Source of the DNA: a virus
Reading direction: 5' to 3' (one strand)
Length of the DNA: 48,689 nucleotides
IMG/VR virus record: IMGVR_UViG_3300021141_000015
Span: 1-48,689 of that record
Shown: one piece after another, positions 20,203-27,440 of the stretch
How positions within the stretch are numbered: position 1 is the stretch's first letter
Layout: every line of letters starts with the position of its first letter
Made by a program: the position numbers and the translations under genes
Notes under the pieces: generated by a model
Database searches by the model: none
Told to the model about the DNA's origin: nothing
Seen by the model: the letters and a program-made list of their open reading frames with translations, nothing else

Positions 20203-20370
20203 TTAACTCATTTTCTGGATACAAAATCCAATCTCATTACATGCTTCTGCATTACAACATTTTTCGCGTGAGCATTGATACTGCTTCAATTTACGAAAAA
20301 TCTTTTCGTAGTTCGCGGCATACTTTTTCGGGTCTACCGCCCTCGGTTTATCTCCTTTTCCTGCGCTCAT
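20203..20370 (-). CDS. Small phage protein (SAGKGDKPR family) with Cys-rich end
   Basis: The start at 20370 (MSAGKGDKPRAVDPKKYAAN) matches a common short phage family with MSxGKGDxPR at the N-terminus; 55 residues. The C-terminal CSREKCCNAEACNEIGFC has five Cys, suggesting metal binding or disulfides. Function unknown. Confidence 0.65.
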   Translation of the reverse strand: MSAGKGDKPRAVDPKKYAANYEKIFRKLKQYQCSREKCCNAEACNEIGFCIQKMS

Positions 20371-20371
20371 A

Positions 20372-20614
20372 TTACCATTGAAAGTTTTTGCTAAATTCAG
20401 GTCCTCCAAGACCTCCTTCAATTTGTTCGTGAAGCTCTTTCACAGTAGGGCTCCACGAAAACACTCTAAGTGCGTGATCTACTTCAAGCCATGATACTCC
20501 CAGAGCATTACCCAAGGCATGAAGAATACCGGCCCAAATAAAGTTACCAACTAACCAGGCAAAAAAGAGTGCAGAGGTAAATGTCCCCCATGCCTCACTA
20601 AGTAAGCTATTCAT
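20372..20614 (-). CDS. Small membrane protein
   Basis: An 80-residue protein (MNSLLSEAWGTFTSALFFAWL). A hydrophobic segment covers about residues 12-38, possibly as a hairpin, followed by a soluble tail rich in Glu and Gly. It has two bases to the downstream gene. Confidence 0.55.
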   Translation of the reverse strand: MNSLLSEAWGTFTSALFFAWLVGNFIWAGILHALGNALGVSWLEVDHALRVFSWSPTVKELHEQIEGGLGGPEFSKNFQW

Positions 20615-20616
20615 AA

Positions 20617-20727
20617 TTAAAAATTAATACACGTATAAAAAAACCAAGACGCAAACTTATTAACAATCCAAGTATACACTAACAACGCTGGAATAACCAG
20701 CAAACATCCCATACATCCATTTTTCAT
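20617..20727 (-). CDS. Small membrane protein (36 residues)
   Basis: Starts at 20727 (MKNGCMGCLLVIPALLVYTW) in an ATGA overlap with the upstream gene and ends two bases before the next start. One hydrophobic segment, then a Trp/Phe-rich tail. The perfect fit between neighbours supports it. Confidence 0.55.
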   Translation of the reverse strand: MKNGCMGCLLVIPALLVYTWIVNKFASWFFYTCINF

Positions 20728-20933
20728 TTTTTAATCTGTTTTGTAATTCTGTCTACCATATATGCGGGTAGAATTTCATTTGATTCTTCTGTAAACGTTT
20801 GAACCACCAAGTCTTCATCATTTATTAAAATGCGTCTAACAAATCCTGAATCGACTAAGCTAGCGATAATAGGTTTAATAGTCTCGCGATCCTTCGCGTT
20901 ACTCTCTTTAGTCAATCCGATAATTATACTCAT
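20724..20933 (-). CDS. Hypothetical phage protein
   Basis: A 69-residue protein (MSIIIGLTKESNAKDRETIKP). No recognised domain. ATGA overlaps at both ends. Confidence 0.55.
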   Translation of the reverse strand: MSIIIGLTKESNAKDRETIKPIIASLVDSGFVRRILINDEDLVVQTFTEESNEILPAYMVDRITKQIKK

Positions 20934-21379
20934 TTGTGTATTGATTTACTATAATCTAAAAGGTTGTATATTTCAAATATTTTTTCCCCAATTTCTTCCC
21001 ACGCTTCAGCTTCATTCTCAGCGTCATCCTGATCCCACTTATTAGATTTTTTTGTCACCATACTTCCAGCTGTTCGTTTATCAATCTTAAATTGAATCCA
21101 ATGCCTAATCTCATGGAATATAGTCTTAATAAACTCTTCAAAGGTTTCGTTGTATTTAAGATTGATATAAATAGAACTGCCGTAGTAATACCAACCTGCA
21201 AGACCGTCTTCTTCTTTTATTTTTAAATAGATATTTCTAGTCTTATTGGAACGGTTTGGACGTACCCAGTTGTATGCGGTCGTAGTACTATACGATAAAA
21301 GATTCCAATCTAGATGCCTATTATACTTTTCGTATATCTTACATATATCGCTGTCACTCAGCTTTAACTGTATTTTCAT
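20930..21379 (-). CDS. Putative zinc metalloprotease (HEIRH)
   Basis: Start at 21379 (MKIQLKLSDSDICKIYEKY), 149 residues. FHEIRHWIQF carries the zincin HExxH at residues 89-93, and the DDAENEAEAWEE stretch about 27 residues later could give the third metal ligand. Such short phage zincins are seen next to DNA or host-takeover genes; substrate unknown. It overlaps the RadA-like gene by 26 bases. Confidence 0.65.
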   Translation of the reverse strand: MKIQLKLSDSDICKIYEKYNRHLDWNLLSYSTTTAYNWVRPNRSNKTRNIYLKIKEEDGLAGWYYYGSSIYINLKYNETFEEFIKTIFHEIRHWIQFKIDKRTAGSMVTKKSNKWDQDDAENEAEAWEEIGEKIFEIYNLLDYSKSIHK

Positions 21380-22277
21380 ATGCGTGTTTCCAAATAGCGG
21401 TATCGCCGCGGCCGTATTTAGCAAGAGCGCCCTCCGATGTTAGCGCTCGTAGCAGATACCCCGCGCGAGTAGCATCTACCTTTAGTTCTTTACAGACTCG
21501 CTGAACAGTAATGCCCGGGGGCTCCTTCATCGTTCGAATCGCATCAAGCTCTTCGTCCTTCCGCGCGGCCTTAGGCTTGGCAGCACTCTTAGGAGCAACC
21601 TCCTTACTAAAGTCAAACCCAGTACTTCCGAAATACATACCTACCTCAGCTAAAGAGCCGTAGCGATTCTTAGTCGTGCTTACATATCTAAAAGCAGAAT
21701 CGTCTTCGTCGATATTGATCTCCATGTTAATATCTACAGCATGAGGAATAGTCGTCGAGCCTTTATATCCTCCAGACTTAGTAATATGAAGAATCAAACA
21801 CAAAGCAGTTTCAAATCGCTTACACGCACTAACAAGCTTTCCGATAGCTCCTTCTTGACCAGGTCGATTGAGGCGCTGACCATTTTCCGTAATACACGGA
21901 AACGAATCAAACACAACAAAGTCCATATGCTCTAACGTTTCGATAATCTTATCGATATCTACCTCGCAGCCGACATGGAGATTATTCAAACCGAGTCGAC
22001 GACAAGTATAAGCAATCATCTCAATAGATTCTTCTCCGGTAATATAAGCAGCCTTGTAGCCACTCTTCGTTAGACTTTCACATAGCTGAAGCAGCAATGT
22101 AGTTTTACCACTACCAGGGGCAGCAGCAATAGTTGATACAGATCCAGGCAAAATACCTTCGCCTCCGAAAATTGTATTAAGCTGACTTACTCCAGTTGAA
22201 ATTCTAGAGTAAAACGACTTAGGGATAACAACATCGCTAATCTTTTGAACGTTTGTTGATTTGTGATTAATAATCAT
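21354..22277 (-). CDS. RadA/Sms-like RecA-fold ATPase with C-terminal winged helix
   Basis: A 307-residue protein. Residues 28-60 are STGVSQLNTIFGG and SVSTIAAAPGSGKTT (Walker A); FVVFDSFPCI is the Walker B strand (about 120-129); TTKNRYGS (residues 201-208) equals the KNRFG motif that distinguishes RadA from RecA and DnaB. RadA helps branch migration and can act as a helicase. The N-terminal zinc finger and the Lon-like C-terminal domain of bacterial RadA are missing; instead an Ala/Lys linker leads to a small winged helix (TVQRVCKELKVDATRAGYLL). It may serve recombination-linked replication. Confidence 0.75.
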   Translation of the reverse strand: MIINHKSTNVQKISDVVIPKSFYSRISTGVSQLNTIFGGEGILPGSVSTIAAAPGSGKTTLLLQLCESLTKSGYKAAYITGEESIEMIAYTCRRLGLNNLHVGCEVDIDKIIETLEHMDFVVFDSFPCITENGQRLNRPGQEGAIGKLVSACKRFETALCLILHITKSGGYKGSTTIPHAVDINMEINIDEDDSAFRYVSTTKNRYGSLAEVGMYFGSTGFDFSKEVAPKSAAKPKAARKDEELDAIRTMKEPPGITVQRVCKELKVDATRAGYLLRALTSEGALAKYGRGDTAIWKHAYENTVKAE

Positions 22278-22299
22278 TTTTAATATGTTTTATTGTTTA

Positions 22300-22321
22300 T
22301 ATTATTATATCAAAGTTCCCC
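22300..22321 (-). promoter_or_regulatory. Early box before the RadA-like gene
   Basis: GGGGAACTTTGA-TATAAT, then about 22 AT-rich bases before ATG. The TGA ends the 24-residue frame at 22310-22384. Confidence 0.65.
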
Positions 22322-22384
22322 TGAAGCATTTCTCTTATTGGAAGAGAGTAACCGAGCAGGGCGAAATATTACTTCACCTATCAT
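22310..22384 (-). CDS. Candidate 24-residue microprotein
   Basis: MIGEVIFRPARLLSSNKRNA then SGEL and TGA inside the early box. It begins just after a TATAATA-like run. Ending in the same GEL/KEL-stop fusion with the box as true genes is the main support. Basic, no known function. Confidence 0.35.
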   Translation of the reverse strand: MIGEVIFRPARLLSSNKRNASGEL

Positions 22385-22421
22385 TATTATACAAATAAGT
22401 ATAGAAAACTTTGCCTATACC

Positions 22422-22441
22422 TTATTATAATATAGTTCCTT
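22422..22441 (-). promoter_or_regulatory. Early box after the endolysin gene
   Basis: AAGGAACTATAT-TATAAT directly after the endolysin stop. It precedes the microprotein candidate, with a leader of about 40 bases. Confidence 0.6.
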
Positions 22442-23216
22442 ATTTAAAAGTTTCAAGCGCTTCTTTTAGCTCGGATACAGGAGCCATTGTTTGCTGCTTC
22501 ACCACATCATAGTGAGCCAGCTCAAGCCAATGATTATTATACAGATATAGACTGCCTTGCTTCTTAAGCGGCTTTACTGCTTCATTATAACCGACCTTGC
22601 GCTCGCGCATCATAAAATCTGCTACTGATTCGAACGTATCATTAGCAGGAATAGGAGGAACGGGAATAGGAACTATCGGTTCATTTTGATCAGCTTTAGA
22701 TACTAAATCTAAAAACCAGTCCTTTTTAACTTTTGTTCCCGGGCATGACTTGGTAGTCTTTCTATCATCTCTATGAAAGAGCACAGTACTCGCGCTAGGA
22801 GCGACCCCCATCCAGTTAAGTAGAGCGGATGTAGTGCTAGCCGCTAGCTTCCAGCACTCGATACCTCGCCCGTCTAACGGACTCTCCACGTCATAGTATC
22901 CCAATACCTCGATGCCAATAGAGTAGGAGTTAAAAGATACAGCGTGAATGCCTGTTAAAGTGAGGGGAGTCATTCCGAATATTTCATCCTCGTCTGTAAA
23001 TAGATGAGGGCCTTTTTTCCAGCCTAACTTCTGACTATAATAACTCTTTATATTTTCGATATGCTGTATCGTAAATCCAGTGGGTCTCTGAGCCAGGGAA
23101 GGCGCTGCTGTATGATGTAATGTAACAGCTCTTGCCCAAGATGGTTTCTTTACCGTTTTGAGATATTCGTTAAAGGACGAACTGCTCCAGACTTTTCCTA
23201 CATTTGCAAATGACAT
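22440..23216 (-). CDS. N-acetylmuramoyl-L-alanine amidase (endolysin)
   Basis: A 258-residue Amidase_2/PGRP-fold enzyme that cuts the bond between N-acetylmuramic acid and L-alanine in peptidoglycan. Zinc ligands: H34/H35 in TLHHTAAP, H148 in LFHRDD and C158 in SCPGTK; GPHLFTDEDEIFGMTP and HAVSFNSYSIGIEVLG are the intervening family motifs. After a Pro-rich linker (PIVPIPVPPIP, near 180) a C-terminal module of about 65 residues may bind the wall. No signal peptide, so it needs a holin or pinholin. Late promoter with ATG at the predicted +1. Confidence 0.9.
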   Translation of the reverse strand: MSFANVGKVWSSSSFNEYLKTVKKPSWARAVTLHHTAAPSLAQRPTGFTIQHIENIKSYYSQKLGWKKGPHLFTDEDEIFGMTPLTLTGIHAVSFNSYSIGIEVLGYYDVESPLDGRGIECWKLAASTTSALLNWMGVAPSASTVLFHRDDRKTTKSCPGTKVKKDWFLDLVSKADQNEPIVPIPVPPIPANDTFESVADFMMRERKVGYNEAVKPLKKQGSLYLYNNHWLELAHYDVVKQQTMAPVSELKEALETFK

Positions 23217-23221
23217 AAAAA

Positions 23222-23228
23222 TATTTAG
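23222..23228 (-). promoter_or_regulatory. Late promoter, leaderless type
   Basis: CTAAATA, five bases (TTTTT), ATG of the endolysin gene. A second ATTTAGACTAAATA arrangement makes the site nearly palindromic. Confidence 0.65.
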
Positions 23229-23243
23229 TCTAAATATTTTCTT

Positions 23244-24077
23244 TTATGCTGCTTTCAAATAATCAAGAGCCTTAACAGACATAGTAGGCATAGTAAGAGT
23301 GCGAATAAACTTTGTCGCAGAAGTCTTTTGATGAGATTCGAACTCAGTTAATGCGTTAAAGGCATCCCATCTGGTCTGACCTTCATTCGCTAACCCATGG
23401 CCGAACTTCATCAAGATTTTCTCACGCTTCTTTTCAGTGCGGTCGCTCTCACCTTTTTGCCTAGGGATAAGATTCTCAATAAGTTTAACCATTTCATCGC
23501 GACTGAACTTCTTAGATTGAAGACTCTCAGCAAGAGAAGTAAAACTCTTAGCAGCTTTGACACTATTAATGATATTATCTTTGAACACTTCAACGCGCTC
23601 ATCAAACCTCATGTTATGTCGCAGCGAAGGAAGATCAGAGTCGCGATTTTCATCCTTTACCAGGTGAAAACTATTCATACAACTGATTCGAATAGTAGAA
23701 GGCACAATGCGATTGGAGGACTTGCCTCGATGATCAATAATAGTATAGAAGTAACCATCAATCGGGTCTTTATCTAGGCCAAGGTCGCCAATCTCGCTTC
23801 GAATAACTAGTTGCGATCCGGTAGCGTTTTCAGTAAAGCCCGTATGCCTGATATCTCCATTGACTCGCTTACATGCTTCGCTGATAGTATCAATCATCTC
23901 ATCGAGTTGGATAGGACGATACTTATCTGTACAGATACCGATATGCTGCTCCGAATCATCTCTTGTTAGAGACCAAAGATTAGGAAGTTGAAGACCTGCT
24001 TTGTTAAACAGCGGTTGTTTGCTCACATTGAAATCAGGGATATCAGCGAGCCCGTTTATTTGTTTGAATACTTTCAT
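23244..24077 (-). CDS. DUF932 family phage/plasmid-like protein
   Basis: A 277-residue protein. Segments GICTDKYRPIQLDEM, RIVPSTIRISCMNS and LRHNMRFDERVE follow the DUF932 (phage/plasmid-like) layout. Members occur in phages and plasmids near replication and recombination genes; function unknown. Length is near normal for the family. Confidence 0.8.
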   Translation of the reverse strand: MKVFKQINGLADIPDFNVSKQPLFNKAGLQLPNLWSLTRDDSEQHIGICTDKYRPIQLDEMIDTISEACKRVNGDIRHTGFTENATGSQLVIRSEIGDLGLDKDPIDGYFYTIIDHRGKSSNRIVPSTIRISCMNSFHLVKDENRDSDLPSLRHNMRFDERVEVFKDNIINSVKAAKSFTSLAESLQSKKFSRDEMVKLIENLIPRQKGESDRTEKKREKILMKFGHGLANEGQTRWDAFNALTEFESHQKTSATKFIRTLTMPTMSVKALDYLKAA

Positions 24078-24090
24078 ATTTGTTTATTCT

Positions 24091-24109
24091 ATTTTATAAT
24101 AGTTCCTTG
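24091..24109 (-). promoter_or_regulatory. Degenerate early box
   Basis: AAGGAACTAT-TATAAA before the DUF932 gene, with a 13-base spacer to ATG. One mismatch to TATAAT. Confidence 0.45.
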
Positions 24110-24276
24110 TTTACATTTTTACACTTTAAAGAAATAATTTCTATAATATTTTTCTCAGTCAATCCATACTCCGTCAGTTTAGCATATATGCCTTTTAGAG
24201 AGTAGTCTTTATCTTCAAACATAAAGACTCTGCCACTGGTAGTATCAATCGCATGTAGAGATAAAAAATCAATCAT
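24094..24276 (-). CDS. Hypothetical phage protein
   Basis: A 60-residue protein (MIDFLSLHAIDTTSGRVFMFE). The C-terminal helix ENIIEIISLKCKNVNKELL ends NKELL at an early box. It overlaps 24269-24832 by eight bases. Confidence 0.5.
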   Translation of the reverse strand: MIDFLSLHAIDTTSGRVFMFEDKDYSLKGIYAKLTEYGLTEKNIIEIISLKCKNVNKELL

Positions 24277-24832
24277 CTTCAGGCATATTTAGCTTAGAAT
24301 AGTTTACCTCTCCGTTAGTTAACCTAAAATGATAATACTTTTGAATACTTTCATACATCGCCTTCTGAAGCTTTTTTGTGGGAAAAGGCTTGCGCTTTTT
24401 AGATTCACTCACAAAGTTTCTCAAATGGCACTTACAAATAAGAGCATATGGACACTCAATACACCCAGTTGCTGATCTTACTAAATCCGTCCGATGGCAA
24501 GTATCCTTTACTAGGTCCTCGTAGAATGCTATTTGAGAGTTATAAGGCAGCTCGACAAAAGGCGTCTTAGGCGTCAGAGAGAAGTTAGAAACATATTGAA
24601 TAAGCTCCTGTAGTTTCTCCGTACGCGACGTCTTACGTCTCTTCTCAGGCGGTTCAATGCCTAACTTGATAAGAGTATTGCGCCCAATGCCTTTGATCTT
24701 TAGCAAATCTTTAGCAGTATTTATCTGATACTTAGACCTGTATAGTATAATACGGTTACCTGTTCCCTTGCCGATACCCGGCAGCTTCACAAGAGACTTT
24801 AAATCTAACGTATTAAAATCTTTAATGTTCAT
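24269..24832 (-). CDS. Helix-hairpin-helix protein with Cys-rich domain
   Basis: Start at 24832 (MNIKDFNTLDLKSLVKLPGI), 187 residues. Two HhH motifs lie at about 13-60: LVKLPGIGKGTGNRI and LLKIKGIGRNTLIKLG, as in ComEA-type or RuvA-type non-specific DNA binders. Further on is a Cys cluster (DTCHRTD, then GCIECPYALICKCH, about 112-140) that could bind zinc or an Fe-S cluster. I do not know a family with both. A DNA repair or recombination role is plausible. Confidence 0.65.
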   Translation of the reverse strand: MNIKDFNTLDLKSLVKLPGIGKGTGNRIILYRSKYQINTAKDLLKIKGIGRNTLIKLGIEPPEKRRKTSRTEKLQELIQYVSNFSLTPKTPFVELPYNSQIAFYEDLVKDTCHRTDLVRSATGCIECPYALICKCHLRNFVSESKKRKPFPTKKLQKAMYESIQKYYHFRLTNGEVNYSKLNMPEDD

Positions 24833-25034
24833 TTTTGAATTGTAGTATATTAGATGGAGTTCTTTTGATAGACTCATCAATAAGATTTAAGATAGAGTAT
24901 ATCTCTTCTATAGAAGGAGTGCCTTCTATGATATTATATATCATAGCTTTCTCCTGTAGCGTAAGCGAATAGTTCTCTCTAACGAAATCGAATATACATT
25001 GAGAGAGCTGAAAAGTAAATTCCTCGATAATCAT
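24822..25034 (-). CDS. Hypothetical phage protein
   Basis: A 70-residue helical protein; the start at 25034 (MIIEEFTFQLSQCIFDFV) overlaps the upstream stop by one base (TGATG). No known motif. Confidence 0.55.
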   Translation of the reverse strand: MIIEEFTFQLSQCIFDFVRENYSLTLQEKAMIYNIIEGTPSIEEIYSILNLIDESIKRTPSNILQFKNEH

Positions 25035-25426
25035 CAATACCAATAGTCGTCATCATCAGGAACCATCAAAAGAAAGATGTCTTCAAGATCATTATAATTT
25101 TGAGACTCAATTAGCTTAATATACTTCTCAGGCTCTTGAGAAATTTCAATATAGCCATCATGACCCTTCTCTCCAATAATGTTAGAACAAAATGCCTTTG
25201 CTTCAAAAAACTTATTAAAATTGTGATTAACAGAAAGCTGCTCTGCAAAAGTCTCACAAATATAGTTAAGAATCCTTTTATACTTTGTTGATTGCGATGG
25301 AGAGAGATCCTTTAAAAGTCTCGCCTTACAATTAGTCCCTGGGACCCACTTTAGGGACTCAACAAGCTGCCAAAAAGAAGCAATTTCTTTTTCGTCAAAT
25401 GTATTTACACACTCAGTTAATTTCAT
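25034..25426 (-). CDS. Hypothetical phage protein
   Basis: A 130-residue protein (MKLTECVNTFDEKEIASFWQL), ending in a very acidic tail (VPDDDDYWY). It heads a unit with the next two genes, after an A-rich leader and an early box. Confidence 0.6.
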   Translation of the reverse strand: MKLTECVNTFDEKEIASFWQLVESLKWVPGTNCKARLLKDLSPSQSTKYKRILNYICETFAEQLSVNHNFNKFFEAKAFCSNIIGEKGHDGYIEISQEPEKYIKLIESQNYNDLEDIFLLMVPDDDDYWY

Positions 25427-25458
25427 TATTTATTTGTTTGTTTTTTCATTTTGTTCTT

Positions 25459-25478
25459 TTATTATACAAAAGTTCCTT
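25459..25478 (-). promoter_or_regulatory. Early box with A-rich leader
   Basis: AAGGAACTTTTG-TATAAT, then about 35 bases of A-rich leader before ATG of 25034-25426. Confidence 0.6.
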
Positions 25479-26190
25479 ATTCAAAATAATTATTTATTTT
25501 TTGTTGTTCTAAAATTTCTAAAATATCTCTTTTAAGATACGGCAAATAATATTCCTTTACTTCTGCAGAAGCACTCGGGTCGCTATTCAAATAAATTATT
25601 TTAAGCTCTACGCATTTCTTGCCGGTAAGTTGCTCCTTCATATAAGCATACATACTCAGCTGTAAGCAATAGTTGCTATATTCACAGTTTGGTAAATGGT
25701 CTACAGGAGACAGTAAGAATGTATCGCTCTTATAACTATTTGTAAATCTAAATTTCTTATTAGTCTTTAGATCCCATATTTTAAAATGGTCTTTATTCTC
25801 AATAATAATATCCGCAGTTCCAGCGACCTTATGAACATCATTATACATTCTCTCTTCCGCTATGACTTTATACTGGGAGTGCTCTTTAAGTTGGCCTTTG
25901 AAGTAATCAATAAGCAAGCTATGGTCTTTATTCTCTTCTCCAGTCTTTAGGAATGTTTCTAAGATAGCATGTATAGCAGTCCCTCTTGTTGTAGATATTC
26001 TATTTAAATCTTCCCAGTGCTTTTTAACATCTTCAACGAGAAGCCCTTCTTTAGCAGCGAAGCGAGCAGCTTGCTCATCGACATTAAACTTTGGCTTATA
26101 TTTACCAAGAAGGGTTGTTACAGATATATAATTCTCACCTGTTTGAGTATTAGTATATCTATGATTTTTCTCATCAAAAACTATAGCCAT
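25477..26190 (-). CDS. PD-(D/E)XK nuclease (RecB/Cas4-like)
   Basis: A 237-residue protein. The order of catalytic residues fits the superfamily: H74 in RGTAIHAILE, VAGTADIII with D127, and KIWDLKTNK with D140 and K142, followed by the QLSMYAYM helix (family QxxxY). A RecB-like exonuclease, likely used in recombination or host DNA degradation. Complete. The start is at 26190. Confidence 0.85.
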   Translation of the reverse strand: MAIVFDEKNHRYTNTQTGENYISVTTLLGKYKPKFNVDEQAARFAAKEGLLVEDVKKHWEDLNRISTTRGTAIHAILETFLKTGEENKDHSLLIDYFKGQLKEHSQYKVIAEERMYNDVHKVAGTADIIIENKDHFKIWDLKTNKKFRFTNSYKSDTFLLSPVDHLPNCEYSNYCLQLSMYAYMKEQLTGKKCVELKIIYLNSDPSASAEVKEYYLPYLKRDILEILEQQKINNYFE

Positions 26191-26226
26191 AAATAACTAT
26201 ATATTATCTTAAAACGAAATCAACTA

Positions 26227-27015
26227 CTAATCGTATCCGCCGTAGGGGGAAGTATCATTTACATCCATATCAAATATATCTGTTTTACTATAAGTGTCAA
26301 TATCAAATGTGTATGATTTATTTTCCGTCTTGGGAGTATCGCCTCCTGAAAGTCTGCCTGAGAAAGCATTATCGTAAATAAGATTATTTGCACCCTCAGC
26401 AGAAAGACCAGGCTGATAAGAGAACTCAAATCGTCTCGCTCTTATTCTCCAAACATAATGGCCTCCCAATGGGTTTATTTTGCCCATATCAGACTCCATA
26501 CGCTCTGTTATAATAAACTGTTTGCCAGAACGCCCGTTAGGTCTTGTATTGCCATACTCTTCAAGTTCAAACACGTCATCTGCTTTAGGCTCGATATACT
26601 GACCCTTCGTACTATGTATAGAGTCTCCAATAAATGCCTCGGCAAAAGAAGATATGTGAACATAAGCAGTTACATTATCGTCCGCTCTTAATCCAAATCT
26701 GGAGAACTGTATAGCGTCTTCTTCAAGCTCAATATACATCAATATAGTCTTGGGGGTGTGATATACTGCTTGAGGCTGCTCACCGTATATAGCGTCTGCT
26801 CCAGACAATGTAGAGGTGTTTACATAATAAAGCACCGGTATGCCATAAAGATTGATAGCATCTTTTATTATTTCAGAGATAGTTCCCGAGTCAGGATTAC
26901 AAGCTTTATTTGAAAACCTAGTAGTGCAATCATCATTGCCATTTTGTGCCCCTGTGAAGAAGCAGCTATCGCTGGATTGGGATAGTTGATAATAGTTGCC
27001 GCAGGATTCACTCAT
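26227..27015 (-). CDS. Neck protein (T4 gp14-like)
   Basis: A 262-residue protein. Segments GIPVLYYVNTSTLSGADAIYGE (about 56), FGLRADDNVTAYVHI, EPKADDVFELEEYG and GHYVWRIRARRFEFSYQPG run in the same order as in T4 gp14 (YYVPR...IFGED, FGMQVQDEVTLSI, PKEGDLIYF, KITAGKFIYSGE). gp14 is part of the neck that closes the filled head and joins the tail. Located near the terminase gene as expected for a late block. Confidence 0.8.
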   Translation of the reverse strand: MSESCGNYYQLSQSSDSCFFTGAQNGNDDCTTRFSNKACNPDSGTISEIIKDAINLYGIPVLYYVNTSTLSGADAIYGEQPQAVYHTPKTILMYIELEEDAIQFSRFGLRADDNVTAYVHISSFAEAFIGDSIHSTKGQYIEPKADDVFELEEYGNTRPNGRSGKQFIITERMESDMGKINPLGGHYVWRIRARRFEFSYQPGLSAEGANNLIYDNAFSGRLSGGDTPKTENKSYTFDIDTYSKTDIFDMDVNDTSPYGGYD

Positions 27016-27361
27016 TTTTTATTAAAATAAAACATTGACGCTGAGGTTCAAACCTAATAGTTATAGGCATATTGGATAGTTTCTTGGGATGATCTCTATC
27101 TAAATCCGTTATGCCGTACATTGAACATATTTGCTTTACATCAGCATCGGTAAGCATCTCCAGGGTCTTAACACCAGTTCTTAAATGCTCTACCTTCGGA
27201 TGGCAACTCGCATCATGCTGTCTACTTTTTGCAATACCTTTAATATCTGATATGCCTTCGCCGGAACGAAGGTCACCTGCTGTATTGAACGGGTTGTGTA
27301 ATGGAGACATTTCTCTCTGCGCTGTGGAGAGTTTAGAGCCAAAGTATTCTAAGAAAGTCAT
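27008..27361 (-). CDS. Hypothetical late protein
   Basis: A 117-residue basic protein (MTFLEYFGSKLSTAQREMSP). The promoter is of late type (CTAAATA); a GTG directly before the ATG could also start it. It overlaps the neck gene by eight bases, so a head or neck assembly role is possible. No domain recognised. Confidence 0.6.
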   Translation of the reverse strand: MTFLEYFGSKLSTAQREMSPLHNPFNTAGDLRSGEGISDIKGIAKSRQHDASCHPKVEHLRTGVKTLEMLTDADVKQICSMYGITDLDRDHPKKLSNMPITIRFEPQRQCFILIKNE

Positions 27362-27369
27362 CACACTAT

Positions 27370-27376
27370 TATTTAG
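27370..27376 (-). promoter_or_regulatory. Late promoter
   Basis: CTAAATA, five bases (ATAGT), GTG then ATG of 27008-27361. The in-frame GTG is at the five-base spacing, so it may be the real start. Confidence 0.6.
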
Positions 27377-27384
27377 GGGGGAAT

Positions 27385-27423
27385 ATAAAAAAAGGCCGGG
27401 TCTATTAAACCCGACCTTTTATT
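27385..27423 (-). terminator. Rho-independent terminator
   Basis: A stem AAGGTCGGGT/ACCCGGCCTT (one G-T pair) followed by seven T on the minus strand. It closes the 27441-28235 unit. Confidence 0.85.
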
Positions 27424-27440
27424 AGGTTTTTGTGTTTATA

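Noticed and set aside
1883-25478. AAGGAAC as Shine-Dalgarno sequence
   Set aside because: It lies about 16-17 bases before the start codon in the tight cases and 35-55 bases away in others, and one copy precedes a tRNA, so it cannot be a normal ribosome site.
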